From Paracentrotus lividus (Eukaryota > Echinodermata > Echinoidea > Camarodonta > Echinidae), in the NCBI GenBank assembly GCA_940671915.1, contig CALNVZ010002974.1, forward strand, positions 38,431,260 to 38,495,259: a DNA stretch of 64,000 nt, given 5' to 3'. The notes beneath the pieces were generated by a model. The model was given only the letters and a program-made list of their open reading frames with translations, was not told the origin of the DNA and did not search any database. Below, one piece after another: positions 25,386 to 37,667 of this stretch (positions are counted from its first letter, which is position 1; each line of letters begins with the position of its first letter). Both the position numbers and the translations under genes were made by a program.

Positions 25386-25628
25386 CCTAATTCCTACTTG
25401 ACTAAGAGGTCTTCTCCTGATATAGTCATCCTTACTCCTCCTTCTATCTAACTCCTCTAAGATGTCGCTGGACGGCATGATGTCATTGGCCGAGGATAAC
25501 CTTTTGACCTGTGGATGTGAGCGTGGTTCCTTCTTAGATGATGATTTGTTGGAGTTGTTTAGTAGCAGGTTGACTGTGTCTGGTGATAAGGGTAGGGCTG
25601 CAGGGCTGGGTAGGGAGGAATCCGATCT
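25386..25628 (-). CDS. Internal coding exon of an unidentified minus-strand gene
   Basis: The minus strand shows a T-rich tract, TGTTTTTTTTCTTGCACACAG, then 243 nt that stay open for exactly 81 codons (phase 0 to 0), then AGG|GTGAGT. The predicted piece begins RSDSSLPSPAALPLSP, includes SNKSSSKKEPRSHPQVKRLS, and ends RRRSKDDYIRRRPLSQVGIR. It is Ser-rich, then basic, with KRLSS-type sites that suit Ser/Thr kinases; most of it should be disordered. No known domain is recognised. The opposite strand is also open for 73 codons, but it lacks matching splice sites. Two broken copies of the donor end lie just downstream in transcript direction. Flanking exons are not visible in the window, so introns of many kilobases are implied. 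Confidence 0.68.
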
Positions 25629-25699
25629 CTGTGTGCAAGAAAAAAACAGACAAAAATATTTTGGTTTAAATGAGACTAGATGAGATCATGTGCCACTGT

Positions 25700-28255
25700 C
25701 AATGCTCCCCTATTACTTTACCAAATATCCATCACAAAGCTCATTTTGTAAAGTTATGAATAACTAAACGAATGATTAAGACATGATCTTTGGAGCTTTA
25801 CTAATGACATTCTTAATCATTCAGCAGATGAACTGATCTCCACACGATCATAAAGTCAGGCGTAACTTTGTGAATAACTTTGCGAAACACCCCCGACATA
25901 TGTTCCTCTACAATACTGCACCTCCAAATATTTTTTAGGGTTCAACCTCAATCCAATAGCTATACTGATTCAGAGTCATGTAGTAACAAATCCATGAGAA
26001 GAGTGAGTTTGTCTTGTTAAACAACTACATAGCAAAATTGACATCAATAAGAAATTGTATAGAAAATATTTTCACGTTGGAATCACTGAGTATACTTTGA
26101 AAAGAAACTTTGGAAAAAAGAAGATCTTGAATTGTACTGCCACAAGAAAATAGGAACTCAGGAGGTAAATGTGTTAATGCAAAGATTAACCTAAAATCCT
26201 AAACACCCCCATTTCAGATGCACACTGTCTAAGTTCTCATAAATAATTTAGAATCTAAATTCAGAACGAGTAAAATTGAGACCCCACTTTTATAAGGTAA
26301 AAGCAGAATGATGAATTATGCATTCACAGAAATAAATCGAGTACGAGCAAAAGGTGAAGAGAATCACTGGCACTTTCCTGATTGGATTGGAGATTATTGA
26401 TCGTCATCATGAATATTACATTCCAGCAAATTGGAACGAAAGTGGGAAATAGTGACAAAAAGCAAAAATTATTCAGTGCTTCTCATGAGAATAAGTATTT
26501 TCTTTCTAGCCACCTGGCAGACGGACACAAATACAAATAGCACTCTGCAGATGCGAATGCAAATATGATTTCCCTGATATTGCAAACACGACAGTGAAAG
26601 TATTATACACCCACTCGTGTTTTCTTAGAATATTCTAATACAAGTACCCCTGACATTTACATAGTTTGTCCTCCATATCTATTGCAGCTCAAGGCAAAAA
26701 GTACTAATCCCCTTTTACCCTTTCCCCAAAATATATTCATGAATATGAATTTTGAAATACCAGCTAGAATTATTCTGGAAGCTGAATGAATAAAAACGGA
26801 ATTTAAAAATTGCATACCAGGGTTGACAGTTACTAATCGCCTCAAACATGATAAAAGCGTTATTTCAACACGATAGTAAAGATCCTCCAAAACATTCTCT
26901 TAATAAAAGTAAACCAATATACAAAAAAAAATACTCATTACAGCCTTTCAATTTTCAGAGTCAAATGTATGGGGGGGGGGAGGTACAACTAAAATTGAAT
27001 TTGCATTTTGTTCCATTTTTGCAATCATAAATAATTTAAAATAAAACAATTTATTATGGTCAGTGTACACATTGCACCTTAGAGAAAAGTCACACCAATT
27101 AAGTAAACACATAAACTTTATCATTATGACATACTCAATATAAGAATGTCACTTTGACATGCTATTGAAGAAGGGGGGGGGTGTAAATATGGGTGACAGA
27201 CATTCACCCTCACTAGCTTTAATGTACTACATGTATGAGAGCAAACCTATTTTACCTGTATTTCAAATTGCTGTATGGCTGTCATAACAATCAACCGTAA
27301 AAAGTAATAAATATTTACATCTTTCCTACGAACATAGATGAACAATGCTTTCTGTAATACCTTCCTAACAGACTGACATCACTTCACCTACATTCATTGC
27401 CCGATAAACCATCAACGTTAGATGCCTGCAATGTCTTTTACAATCCATCGACTTTTCAACATGAATTCAATTACTCCTCAACATTTCATATGGGTGATTG
27501 TCACCTCTTTCCCTCCAAGCTAAAATGTATCTATCCTTTTCCTCTCAAACATGTCTCTCCCTCCGGCCATAACATGACCCATCTGATAACTCTGCTTACA
27601 CCCGTGACGATCCAAATCTGTCAAAGATATTACCGTCATAAAGAAGAATGTGAGCCACGTCAAATAAAATGGGAGAGAAGACGAAAGTCAGCTGGCTAGC
27701 AGAGCGTGATAAGATATGCTGCCAAGGGTGAACGGTGCTCTAGGCAAGCTACGTCCAATGGCTTATTCGTAGTAATGATATTATGATGTCCTTCAGAATG
27801 CTATTAGATACCGCTTATCACCCCGAGTTACCTTGCTACTTTCTGCAATTCAATGTGGTGATGATACAGAGTATCTTTGTGATAATGGTGGAGATCGTAA
27901 GGTGATGTTCATTCAGTCTTCTCCTACGCCTTCGCCATATATGTCGCACCCATACCTAAAACAAAGCTAAGTATTCTAGACTTATATATTTGGATAAACC
28001 ATTATGAAATAGATTGCCTTTCAGTCTTTTAGTTTCAATGATACAAAAAAATTATGATATGACGGGTAAGTATTTGGTATTGGTTCAGGTCCTTAAAGGG
28101 CAATAAAAAAGTATGCACAGTATAATTATGAACATTTCATAAAATGGTACATTTAAAGACCGTTGACGGAGTAAATACAACCTTACATCGATTGAAAGCT
28201 AAGTAGGCGTATAACATAAATACCCCCAAAATAAATTAAATTTTCATAACAGTAT
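25700..28255. other. No recognisable gene; presumed intron
   Basis: Upstream, in transcript direction, of the 25.4 kb exon. A 100-codon plus-strand frame at 27397-27699 has no motif and no splice context. G runs at about 26970 and 27173 are simple repeats. Confidence 0.45.
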
Positions 28256-28261
28256 TCATAA

Positions 28262-28604
28262 AAAGATGATCGAACCTCAACCAGGCCATCCCTCCCAAAT
28301 ACTCGAAAAGTTACCCCTATTTTAATGGCGCGGTTGATGACATCAAAGAAGTTTAAGGGAATGCTACTGCCAGGCATGATTGGGTTTCGCCTTTAGAAAA
28401 CACGTTTGTATTGCTATGTCAGAACAATAGACCCCATGTGTGCTAGAATTCTATTGTTATGAAATGAAAGGGCAAATTCATTCAGCATTTAGCATGTAGC
28501 ATTCCGTTAACATTTTTTGACGTCGTCAGCCGCGCCACTATAATAGGGGTACTTTTTCGAGTACTTGGGAGGGATGGCCTGGTTGAGGTTCGATCACCTT
28601 TTTT
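28262..28604. mobile_element. Fold-back element, arms about 110 bp
   Basis: The left arm GATCGAACCTCAACCAGG, CCATCCCTCCCAAATACTCG, CGCGGTTGATGACATCAAAG is matched in reverse complement by the right arm GACGTCGTCAGCCGCGCC, CGAGTACTTGGGAGGG, TGGCCTGGTTGAGGTTCGATC. Identity is about 90 percent by eye and continues to GGAATGCTAC near the centre. The loop is about 120 bp. The 64-codon minus-strand ORF over the left arm is incidental. No target duplication was identified. Confidence 0.88.
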
Positions 28605-28619
28605 AATGAAATACTTTCT

Positions 28620-31600
28620 AGATGGAAGATAAAAATGCTTAAATTGGGAATTGTTGTATTATGAAGAAATATTAGCTTTCGTTTTATATGTAATTTTGGT
28701 TTTCATTTCTCGGTCCGGTCTGGGACTTTAATTTAAAAGCACAAGCTTTGGTCTCGCATTGACTATGGTGTAAATCTGACTTACATTTTTTGGAAATAAT
28801 TCCCAGTCAGCAGTATCAAAAAGGTTCAGAATTTGCCTGCTAATCATCACAGAATGTATTCAGTACCCTATGCAGTATTACTGCTATCCTGTATGCTTAT
28901 TACAACCAGTTGTACAGTTCTTGCAACCATACAGTCATAACAATCACTCTGGAAAATTGGAGGCAATATAGAAATAGCAAATCCTATTTTTACTGATAAT
29001 TGTCTGTGTTGACAAAATATTTTCAATCCACTTCTTTTTTTTTCTTTTTGCTAAAACAAATGGCAAGAACAAGGACTTAATGGTTTTCAAATTAAAACCA
29101 TTTTGTGCTGGTAATATAAAAAATAAATATTACAGTAAAATTTAAGCGACAACTTAGAGAAATGGTTATTGGTAAAATCTAATTGCTATTTGCTTTAATC
29201 AATTTAGAGCACACTTGAATCAACATTTCAAAGGGCATGGCAAGCTTTTTATTTGTAGATCTAACACTGTTGATATTGTCTGACATACTCCCATCCTAAA
29301 TGTCATGTGTATTATATGTGTCTTCTCTAGCTTTACCTCTAGTTGGTTCTATAACTTTTCAAAAAATTTCTTCCTAAATCAATTTATTTTCGAATTTTGT
29401 AATTTTATATTGTTAAAAAACAAAGCATATCCAGCAATGTGTGCAGTTAAAGAAATGAGGTGGTTTCAGACCTGCCTAATCAGGTGAATTATGTGTAGTT
29501 TCTGACTTTTAACCAGATCAGAAACTATGCATAAATTGGCCATGTGAAAGCAAATTACACAGTTGACAAAAATTACATCGATATCCCTGAAAAAATACTC
29601 TTCTTAAACATATATCTGCGTTTCCTTCTTATCTCTCTTCCTTCTGCTCATGTACGATATACCCTGTTTTAATAGAATTTTTTCTTTCTTTCTTTCTTTT
29701 TCCTACTCTTCTTTTCATAATCACTCATAACTACAACAACTTTCCCATATCCATGGTAGTTTAGGCAGGTGTGAATGAACCAAGCAAATTATGGGTGTTT
29801 TGGTGTTCAAAAAAGTTTTTTGTAAATTACAGGTATTTTTTTAGATCGGACAGGTGTAAAACTGCCATATATCATCTTTCCAGCTCTATCTCTTTATCTC
29901 TCTCTCTCTCTCTCTCTGTCCCCATCTCTGTGTATTTAGCAAACCTCTCTGGACAAAGGAGGTATGTTGCAATCAAAAGCATCACCAGTTTGGAATACAA
30001 TCCAAGCTAAATAGTATCGTCCCCAGGCTAAATGCATTATTCCTCCTTTCTTCTGTTTGTCACCTAAAACCGTTAAATCTCCTGAGACTTCCATTGCCCT
30101 TTGGCTCAATTTCAATCATATTACCGGCATGTTCACATCAAAATGAGCAGAAAAGTTATTTTCTGATAGTTTTCCAAGGGTTTGAAACAAGTCTAATACA
30201 CACTTTTAAGCAAAGCTTTTTTGGGGAAAAATGTGTTAAAAAAGAAAAAAAAGAAGAGAAGGAATGGATGATCATTTGTAGTCTTTTACTGGAAATTCCC
30301 CTCTATGAATTCATTGATATTTTAGAAGCATTGATATTAATATTTGAATAGGTATGAAACAATGCAAACAAGATAAGTGCTATCATCATGGTTACCATCA
30401 TGAAGTGATTGAGTTGTATTTCTGACAAATATACTTTGTTATTTGAGATGTCAGTCTGATCTCAACCACCTGTATACGTTGCCAAAGCTATTAGGAACAT
30501 ATGTAAGTTAAAATATGATTGCAATAATATTATTATTGGTGGATCCCCTATAATTTGAAAACCACTAATTGATTGTACATTTCGGCGGCGCCCCCCCCCC
30601 CCCCCCCCCCCCATCCTGAATCTGCCACTGACTATCAAATGCTATATTCACACAAATAAATATTAGTAACAAATGACAACTTTAAAAAAAATATCGCTAG
30701 GGTAAATGGTGATGAAAAACTAAGACTTGACACTATTACACACAGCAGCATGGCATTCTTATTAGGTTATAACCAAACATTGATGTATACCTGGTACATT
30801 ACGCATACTGGAACATATTAACACCAGTCAACTCTAGAACTTAGTCAGGCATTAATTTGGCATGTTTTGCACAAATGCTCCACTGCACATTACCAAAATT
30901 CACGGATAATATATTCACCATTTCATATTAAAGGGAAAGTCATAAGTGTATATGAATCAAGAATAAACATTTCAATATTACTTTCTAATTTATTAGGGGC
31001 TAAATCTTTGTTTCGTAATGCATCTTTATTAAACACATAAGAATTGGTATAAACGTTATGTTGTAAGAAATATAACCTGTCATCTTCAAATTAATGTGTT
31101 ATATTATCTCCTTATTACTTGGTTACACAGCTGATGAGTTTGCTACAAAAAGAGGGAATATTAAAAATTGATGTAAAGTTCTTTTCATAATTAGTTAATT
31201 TGTCTAATAAAAGCACACTCGAATTCACAATTTTAATATTGAAGGCTATCAGAAAATGATTTGACCTTTACCAATGTCAAATCAGTGGATTATATAAAAA
31301 GTTAATCAAAAGAGAGATTCATTCTATACAAATTTATTGAGAATATTACAGACGAAACCTATAATGATAGAGTATAGTAACATAGAAATAAAAGAGAGAG
31401 ATAGATGAAAGAAGGGGCTAGAGAATAGAAGGGCTGAAGGAAGAGAATAAAAGGGCTGAACTTACGACCAAAGATAGTAAGAAGGAATTCCATACACCAT
31501 TCTTTTTCTTTAAGGAAACAAAGTGAAAAAATTGTATTAGAAATATGGAGGCAAGCATATATATAGAAGTTATTGTAAGTTTGCGAGAAAAAATTTGGGA

Positions 31601-32150
31601 GAGTTAGAGAGGAGGAGAGATAAAAGAGGGTTTACAAAGAAATCTGAATAAGCAATATATAGCTAGAAAAGAGAATTGGGTTACGAAAGGACACTCTAAT
31701 GAAAGCCAGAAGGATGAGAGCCTGTCAAATTCTAAACAGACAAATATAAAGATAACGAGCAGAGATAAATAAAAATGGAGCTCAGAGAGAAAGGTACAGT
31801 TTTTATTTTAAAAAATGCATTCATACAGACAAGGTGACCAATCACTCCAAATCAAATCAATTTTTATTTTATCTCATCCTGATTTTGGTCACGTCCCTTG
31901 CCATGACGATGAATTTCCCCCATCGTCACGAAAACACGGAGCCTTTTCCTAGTTGTGTGAATTAGTCGAAGCCCTATAGAATCTCATGATTACACCCTCA
32001 AAGGAAAATTACCACAGTGATATCATGTAGGGTAGTGTTCAGATGCTTTCACCTTCATCGAACTACAGGGCGCTTTATATTAACATTTTCTGCATCCTGT
32101 TTTTTATCTCTACATTTTACTTGTTTTAGAGCACCAACTGAAAAATTAAT
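28620..32150. other. No recognisable gene; simple repeats only
   Basis: AT-rich sequence with a short hairpin at about 29488-29544 (arms AATTATGTGTAGTTTCTGA / TCAGAAACTATGCATAAATT), a (TC)n run at about 29897-29918, and a run of about 22 C at 30591-30612. A GA-rich stretch runs about 31380-31800. No exon is supported. Confidence 0.5.
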
Positions 32151-32174
32151 CCATGGGAGAAGGTGAGAAGGCTT

Positions 32175-32175
32175 C

Positions 32176-32207
<32 letters not shown>

Positions 32208-33040
32208 CAATTTGACAAAAAAATAGGTTAGCCAATAATTCTTATTTCATATCTTCATTAGATCTTACCATGTTTAATGATTCTTTTTAAGAGCTAAAGT
32301 TCGAAGGTTGTGGGTTCAATCCCATATGGCACTAATGTCATTTAATAAGTAATTGCTATTTATACTGCTTCTCCCACCAAGGTGTAAATATACTGAGTAG
32401 ATAACATACATCTTTGTGATTATGGCCGTGACTGAATGCAAGAAAGCAATATGACGGCTAGGTTGATAATAACTGAAACGATATTCCGGTGAGGGAGGGG
32501 AGAGAGAGAGAGAGAGAGGGGGGGGGAGCAGGGGGACAGGGGGACAGGGGAGACAGGGGAGAGAGAAAGGGGAGGGGCTGTGAGAGAGAAAAAATACACG
32601 GTACCTTACAGTCTTTTTTTTTTTCTCTTCAATTTGGATAATAAAATAAGAGCTATTTTAACATCTTCAGTAGATCCAAGCATGCTTGTTCTTTGTAACA
32701 ATAGGAGTTCAAAGGTCATGGGTTCGATCCAAGCAGGGCTCTTATGTCATTGAGCAAATAAAAGGGCTGGCAGGAACCTGGCTGGCAAAGCAAAGAAAAG
32801 TACATAGTACCTTCCAGTCTCTCAGTGTGGATGGGAAAACGAAAATTAGGATAAGCCAATAATTCTTTTCTACATTCACATCTACAGTAGATTGCAACCA
32901 TGCTTAATGTTCTTTGTAAGAGTAGAAGTTCAAAGGTCATGGATTTGATCCCAGTAATATGGCACTTATGCACATTCAGGACGGATTTTGATTTTTAGCT
33001 ATACATTGCTTCTCCCCACCAAGGTTTTAATGTACTCCAG
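32175..33040 (+). repeat. Three diverged tandem copies of a tRNA-like repeat
   Basis: Each copy has, in order, TTAGCCAATAATTCTT or a relative, CATCTTCAGTAGATC, CATGCTTAATGTTCTTTGTAA, a B-box-like GTCATGGGTTCGATCC, then a GCACTTATGTCATT-type segment and, in two of the three, CTTCTCCCACCAAGGT. B-box centres lie near 32310, 32722 and 32943. The first two copies start after T runs (32179-32208 and about 32613). The tRNA-like box points to a SINE family duplicated locally. An AG/G-rich tract (about 32493-32580) separates copies one and two. Confidence 0.75.
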
Positions 33041-33490
33041 TAGGAAGCGTACGTCATTGGGGTTGATCAGCATTGTGCGCATTTAAAATGTTGCCTTACT
33101 GGAATGCTTCCCACCAAGAAGAGAATGTGAGCGTAGGCCTAATGTGGTCAGGGAAGCCCAAGTCGACTGACCATATAATGAAAATATCTGTAAAAAAGAT
33201 TCACTGTGTATTAAGCACTTCCTACTACAAGTCCAGATTATTATCATCATTATAAAAGGTTGTATGACCAGCAAACAATCAACCTTGATATGCTTTTAAT
33301 AACACATATCCACATTCTTAGAAATTTACTTTTAAGACATTCATTTTGTATCAAACAAAAACCAATGCAACTTTGGTTATACAGAAACAAACTCCATTGA
33401 GGACGATTTTCTAGCCTATCTGAATGCATTATTCAGTTGTTATCATCAATCTAGTCCTTAGGTCGTGAGAAAGCATAGCAAGATATCTTA

Positions 33491-34030
33491 CGGTAGCGCT
33501 GTACTAGCCCAAGTTAGTAAAAAAAAACGAGCAATTTCTGGTCTGTTGAATTAGCCCGATCAGAGAATATCAGGATTTTTCTCTCAAATAAAACACTAAA
33601 TTAGGTGAAATCTCAGACAAAGTCATTGTGGATTAATTTCCAATCTTATGCTAGTTTTGAGGATTTTCTTCGAAATAGGGCACTAATTGAGTGGTGCTGC
33701 ATTAAGCATTGGGCATGTTTGTGTAAATTCAAAGTCAGCTTGTAAAGTTGAATCTGACAACTGCTCTCCTATAAAGTCCACAAACTAATCAAATGACCAA
33801 CTTCAACCGTAAGTTTAACACTACACCCTATCCCTAAACCTAACATAAGACCCTATTGCAAACCTAACCCTAAGCCCACACTTAATAAAGCCTGGAGCAA
33901 TTGATGCAGGAGCAAATGTCGTGTCACCAATACAACATGAGCTTTGTGCTGGAATGATTGGAGGTTTTCTGCCTGGTCCAGCGCGCTATTTGACAACTCC
34001 AGCTAGTGCAGGAGCACCTTTTAGAGGTGC
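33491..34030. mobile_element. Diverged member of the GCACTAGCTC fold-back family
   Basis: The left part TAGCGCTGTACTAGCCCAAG, GTTGAATTAGCCCGATCAG parallels 38946-39150 (CACTAGCTCG, ATTAGCCCAAACAG). The right part, CTAGTGCAGGAGCACC, reads as an inverted end. The interior carries a CCCTAA-like tract (about 33820-33885). It is heavily mutated and its exact ends are uncertain. Confidence 0.45.
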
Positions 34031-34639
34031 AGGTATTTCTGATAAGAGCCCGGATCGATGGGAATGTACCCTCTCAAGGACATGAAGAATATAACCAAAG
34101 GGAATCGCTAGGTGACTAACTTCATATCAAACTTCACGCTAAGGGATGTTTACAAGAAAATCTATACGTTAAGGTCGAAAAAAGGTGTCGAGCCTGAAAC
34201 GTTTGAGAAACAGTACCTGGGAAATTAGGAAGCGTCTTTTTTGGAATAGAAACAATGAATGCATTTGATCTGTGAATTGTACTATTACGCACATACATTT
34301 ATGTGCAAAGCATTTACAAACATAAGGTTATGAGTTGGCAGGGCATTAGCTTTTTAGTTAACTTTACTCTTCTCATCAATGGAAATACATAAAGAGTGAT
34401 TTATAATCTCCATTATCATTTGAAGTGAAATCTTTAACATGAATAGTAATAGCTGACTTTTTAACTCTGGATTTAAAAAAAGCCCAAATGGACCCATAAG
34501 ACAGAGTGTGTGCAATGATATTAAATGGATTATTAGAAGTTCTTTTCATAGATAGATCAAGTAATAATAAATACACACCTTTTCAAAGCAGTTCTTAAAA
34601 CATAAGTACAGTTTGCAAATAGGACAACAATTAACTAAC

Positions 34640-35094
34640 GACACAATTCACTCTACTCTAGCTCCTGAAATTCTAACAGAGTTTGGGGTAATAACAACAC
34701 ATATTATTAGCACAAGCATAGTTGATTTAATGTGTGTAGTTTTACAAGTGGGGAGCTACACCATTGTGACTTTGACAATATAATCAAATGATTAACCCTC
34801 AAAACACAATTCATTCTACTGTAGCCCCTCTAATTGAATGTATGACCTCCGCTTCAAATGAAGCATGATTATGGACTTGAGAATGCACCAAACGAGAGCT
34901 CAGGCAGAGTTATTAAATCATACTGTTAAAGAGAATCTTGAGCAGTGGGACAGATGGACAAAATTATTGTGAGCTTTTCTGTTATTTTAATGCTACTTAG
35001 AAAGGATATCATGGTAAAGTGTTCCACTGTAAAGGATTACCCTAATAATTATAATATGACCCAAAATAAACCCAAAACAACTAAAATGTTCGAG

Positions 35095-35138
<44 letters not shown>

Positions 35139-35460
35139 TAGTCCCACACATGCATTTCTGTGTGCAGTGAATCTGAATCCATGCACAATTTAGTTAATTT
35201 CTTATCATTTTGTTAATTCAAAAACCTCACAGCACACTGTTATTAACCTTTCCAAAGCACTTTTAGACAGTGTCTTCCACATTTCACTCTCACAACCAGA
35301 ACAATAATTTCACTTTAAGGTAGATTGTAGTTGCAATCAGGGAACTACAATGTTGTGACTTCAACATAATTTGTTTTGACTCCCAAGGCACAATTTACCA
35401 TCCTCCATCTGCTATAATTGCATGTTTGACCTCTTTACAGGTCTTTAGTAATGCATGAAG
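34640..35460. repeat. Local direct duplication with an inserted T run
   Basis: A block containing GGGAGCTACACCATTGTGACTTTGAC, then CACAATTCATTCTACTGTAG, then TGTATGACCTC (about 34750-34875) recurs as GGGAACTACAATGTTGTGAC, CACAATTTACCATCCTCC, TGTTTGACCTC (about 35340-35440). A run of about 38 T (35100-35137) lies between. Its neighbour at 34924-35330 is also related to 62043-62470. Confidence 0.6.
34924..35330 (+). mobile_element. Interspersed repeat, copy related to 62043-62470
   Basis: Starts TTAAAGAGAATCTTGAGCAG. It shares an ordered set with the 62 kb copy: AATTATTGTGAGCTTT, AAAGGATT, TAATATGAC, ATGTTCG, AGTCCCACACATGCATTT, AATTTCTTATC, CAAAACCTCACA and GTCTTCCAC. Both open with TTAA plus AGRGAATCT, consistent with a TTAA-targeting family. 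Confidence 0.65.
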
Positions 35461-36893
35461 TCTGTTTCAATGGCAGATGGGGGTATAATTGAGGACAGAC
35501 TCATTAATAGCTGAAACATAATGTCTAATTTTTTTGTGCTGGAAAGTTGAAATTCCATTTCTTCTGGTCCTGTTTTTTCTGCAATGATCAAAGTGGGTCT
35601 TCGGGGGTACACAGGCGGCCTCCTCCCCTAAACTGAAAAATTTAGAAAAAAGTACCCTGAAATGAGTAAAAAGGAAAAAACACCACAGACTCACCTTAGG
35701 CATCCTGAATTGACACCTAGGCTCAAAGGTTTACAATCAATCGCAAAGTTGTAATAGCCAATCACAATCATTGTTGCATGCACATTTTCTTTTGTGGACT
35801 GATCTGCGACCAATTACAAAGATTCTTTCAAATTTTTCAATTGATCACAATCCTTTGTCTCAGGGTCTTTTTATTATATTTGAGAGGAAATTAATTTACC
35901 TCAGTTATGCAGTTTTCCTCCCCTCTTCAAATTCATAACAGGTTCAACTTTATTCCAAAAATAGGCATATTCTCTTTTTGCCCTAAATGACAATAATTTC
36001 GGGACAAATATTTACCTTTGAGTGCTTCCACTGGAAGACCGAGATACACTTATATAATAGAGTGTTTTTAAGAGTAGTTGAAAGGAGAATGTCCTTTAGA
36101 TCTTTATTTCAATCAAAGCTCTCAGAGAGAAATGAAAAGAAGATAGTATTCCGGTTCATAAATGTAGATCTTTATTCAAACTTATATGCAATCCTAATTG
36201 TTAATCACATCAAACTCAAGATACCCCATAGATTTTTTTTTAAACATCCAAAGTAAATATTGCCGAAACATCTGTGTATGCTTTCAAATGCAAATATCAT
36301 TTTTTTTATTATTATTATTTTTGATAGTTCCAGGGGGACTTTTATTGAATGAAATGTGCCTAATAGAGGCACATAGGAAATGGAAAAAGCACAATTGATC
36401 TTGATGCAAAGGCACATTTTCATATAATATACAATACTTCTTCTAATTCTTATATTTATATATAGTTCTAGATCTTAATTTATATTTATGTCTTTAACCT
36501 AATACTTCAAGAACTATTTCCCATATTTTTTTTTTTTTTTTTTTTTCATTCCAATTTGTTGCACTTATGTGCCATATCCTGAAGCTGGTAATGTAACATC
36601 TTAAAATTTGAGACACAAGAGATTATGTTATCTGTCTTTCTACAGTCACTATCATCAAGAAAATATTCTCCTGCAATGATCTGATGGATGTTATCATTTA
36701 TACAAATAAATATATCGGTCGTTACATCATCAGCTTGGCTTTGTTATAAAAACATAACTATGATGACAAAAATGAAATGTTTAAACATTTTAAAGTATGA
36801 CCAAATTAATATTTCGATAGATTGCATTTTAACATTAACAGATGAAGATAATTTAATTTAATTAGCAAGGAAAAGATGAGCAAAGAAAATGGG

Positions 36894-36964
36894 GTACCAT
36901 CAGGATTCAAACCAGAAACCCCCTGGTTACCAGTCAGGTGCTCTACCAGCTGAGCTGTAGTAAA
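36894..36964 (-). mobile_element. tRNA-like SINE head, minus strand (copy 2)
   Basis: On the minus strand the D-arm GCTCAGCTGGTAGAGC, anticodon-like loop CTGGTAA and T-arm CTGGTTTGAATCCTG are visible. The implied GGT anticodon is not the usual eukaryotic Thr anticodon, and about two acceptor pairs fail, so it is a tRNA-derived element. About 42 nt upstream is CTCGAGCATTGAA, as for the copy at 13845-13918. Confidence 0.75.
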
Positions 36965-37667
36965 CCCATGCTGGGTCAATCCCAGAGACTCGTTAACTCT
37001 TCAATGCTCGAGCATAGCATTTACCCCATTTTCTTAGCTCATTTTTTCACATTATATATTTCCTGTCAGTTTCCTTCGTTGTTCAAATTTAATGAGTAAG
37101 GAAATACAATCTGGAACATTGTCATGAGACTAAAGCAGACATGCCAAGTTCAAAAAACAAATTTGCATGAGATCATTCACATCGTGTTTGAAAACGGTGC
37201 GCGCGCAGTAGTAATTTGTACACAAAAAGAGGCGCGCACGCACGCTACACTTGTTTCACTAGTAAGCTTTCTTGCATATAACGATCGCCTGCTTGAAAAC
37301 ATCGCACTTGCAATTGATGCGGGACAAAACTGCCGATATTTAGGGTTTTGAGACTCCAAAATGGTAAAAAAATCTATAATAATGCTTCTTTTTCTCATTT
37401 TGCATGAGAAATGGGGTGTTCTGCGTGAGATCGTGAGACGGACCCGAAATGCGTGATTCTCACGCAAGATGCGTGAGACTTGGTATGTATGCTAAAGTGA
37501 TCCATGTGTCTTTTGTATTTTATTTACAAAACACTAGATTTTCATGAACTTGTTTCTCAGTTTATTTTCCTTCTATCATTTTCATATAAGGTGAGAAACA
37601 ACGTGAACAACATTCTCTTCCATAGCCACTCTGAGGCTCCTGTGGTTAGTATACTCTTTATTGATGT

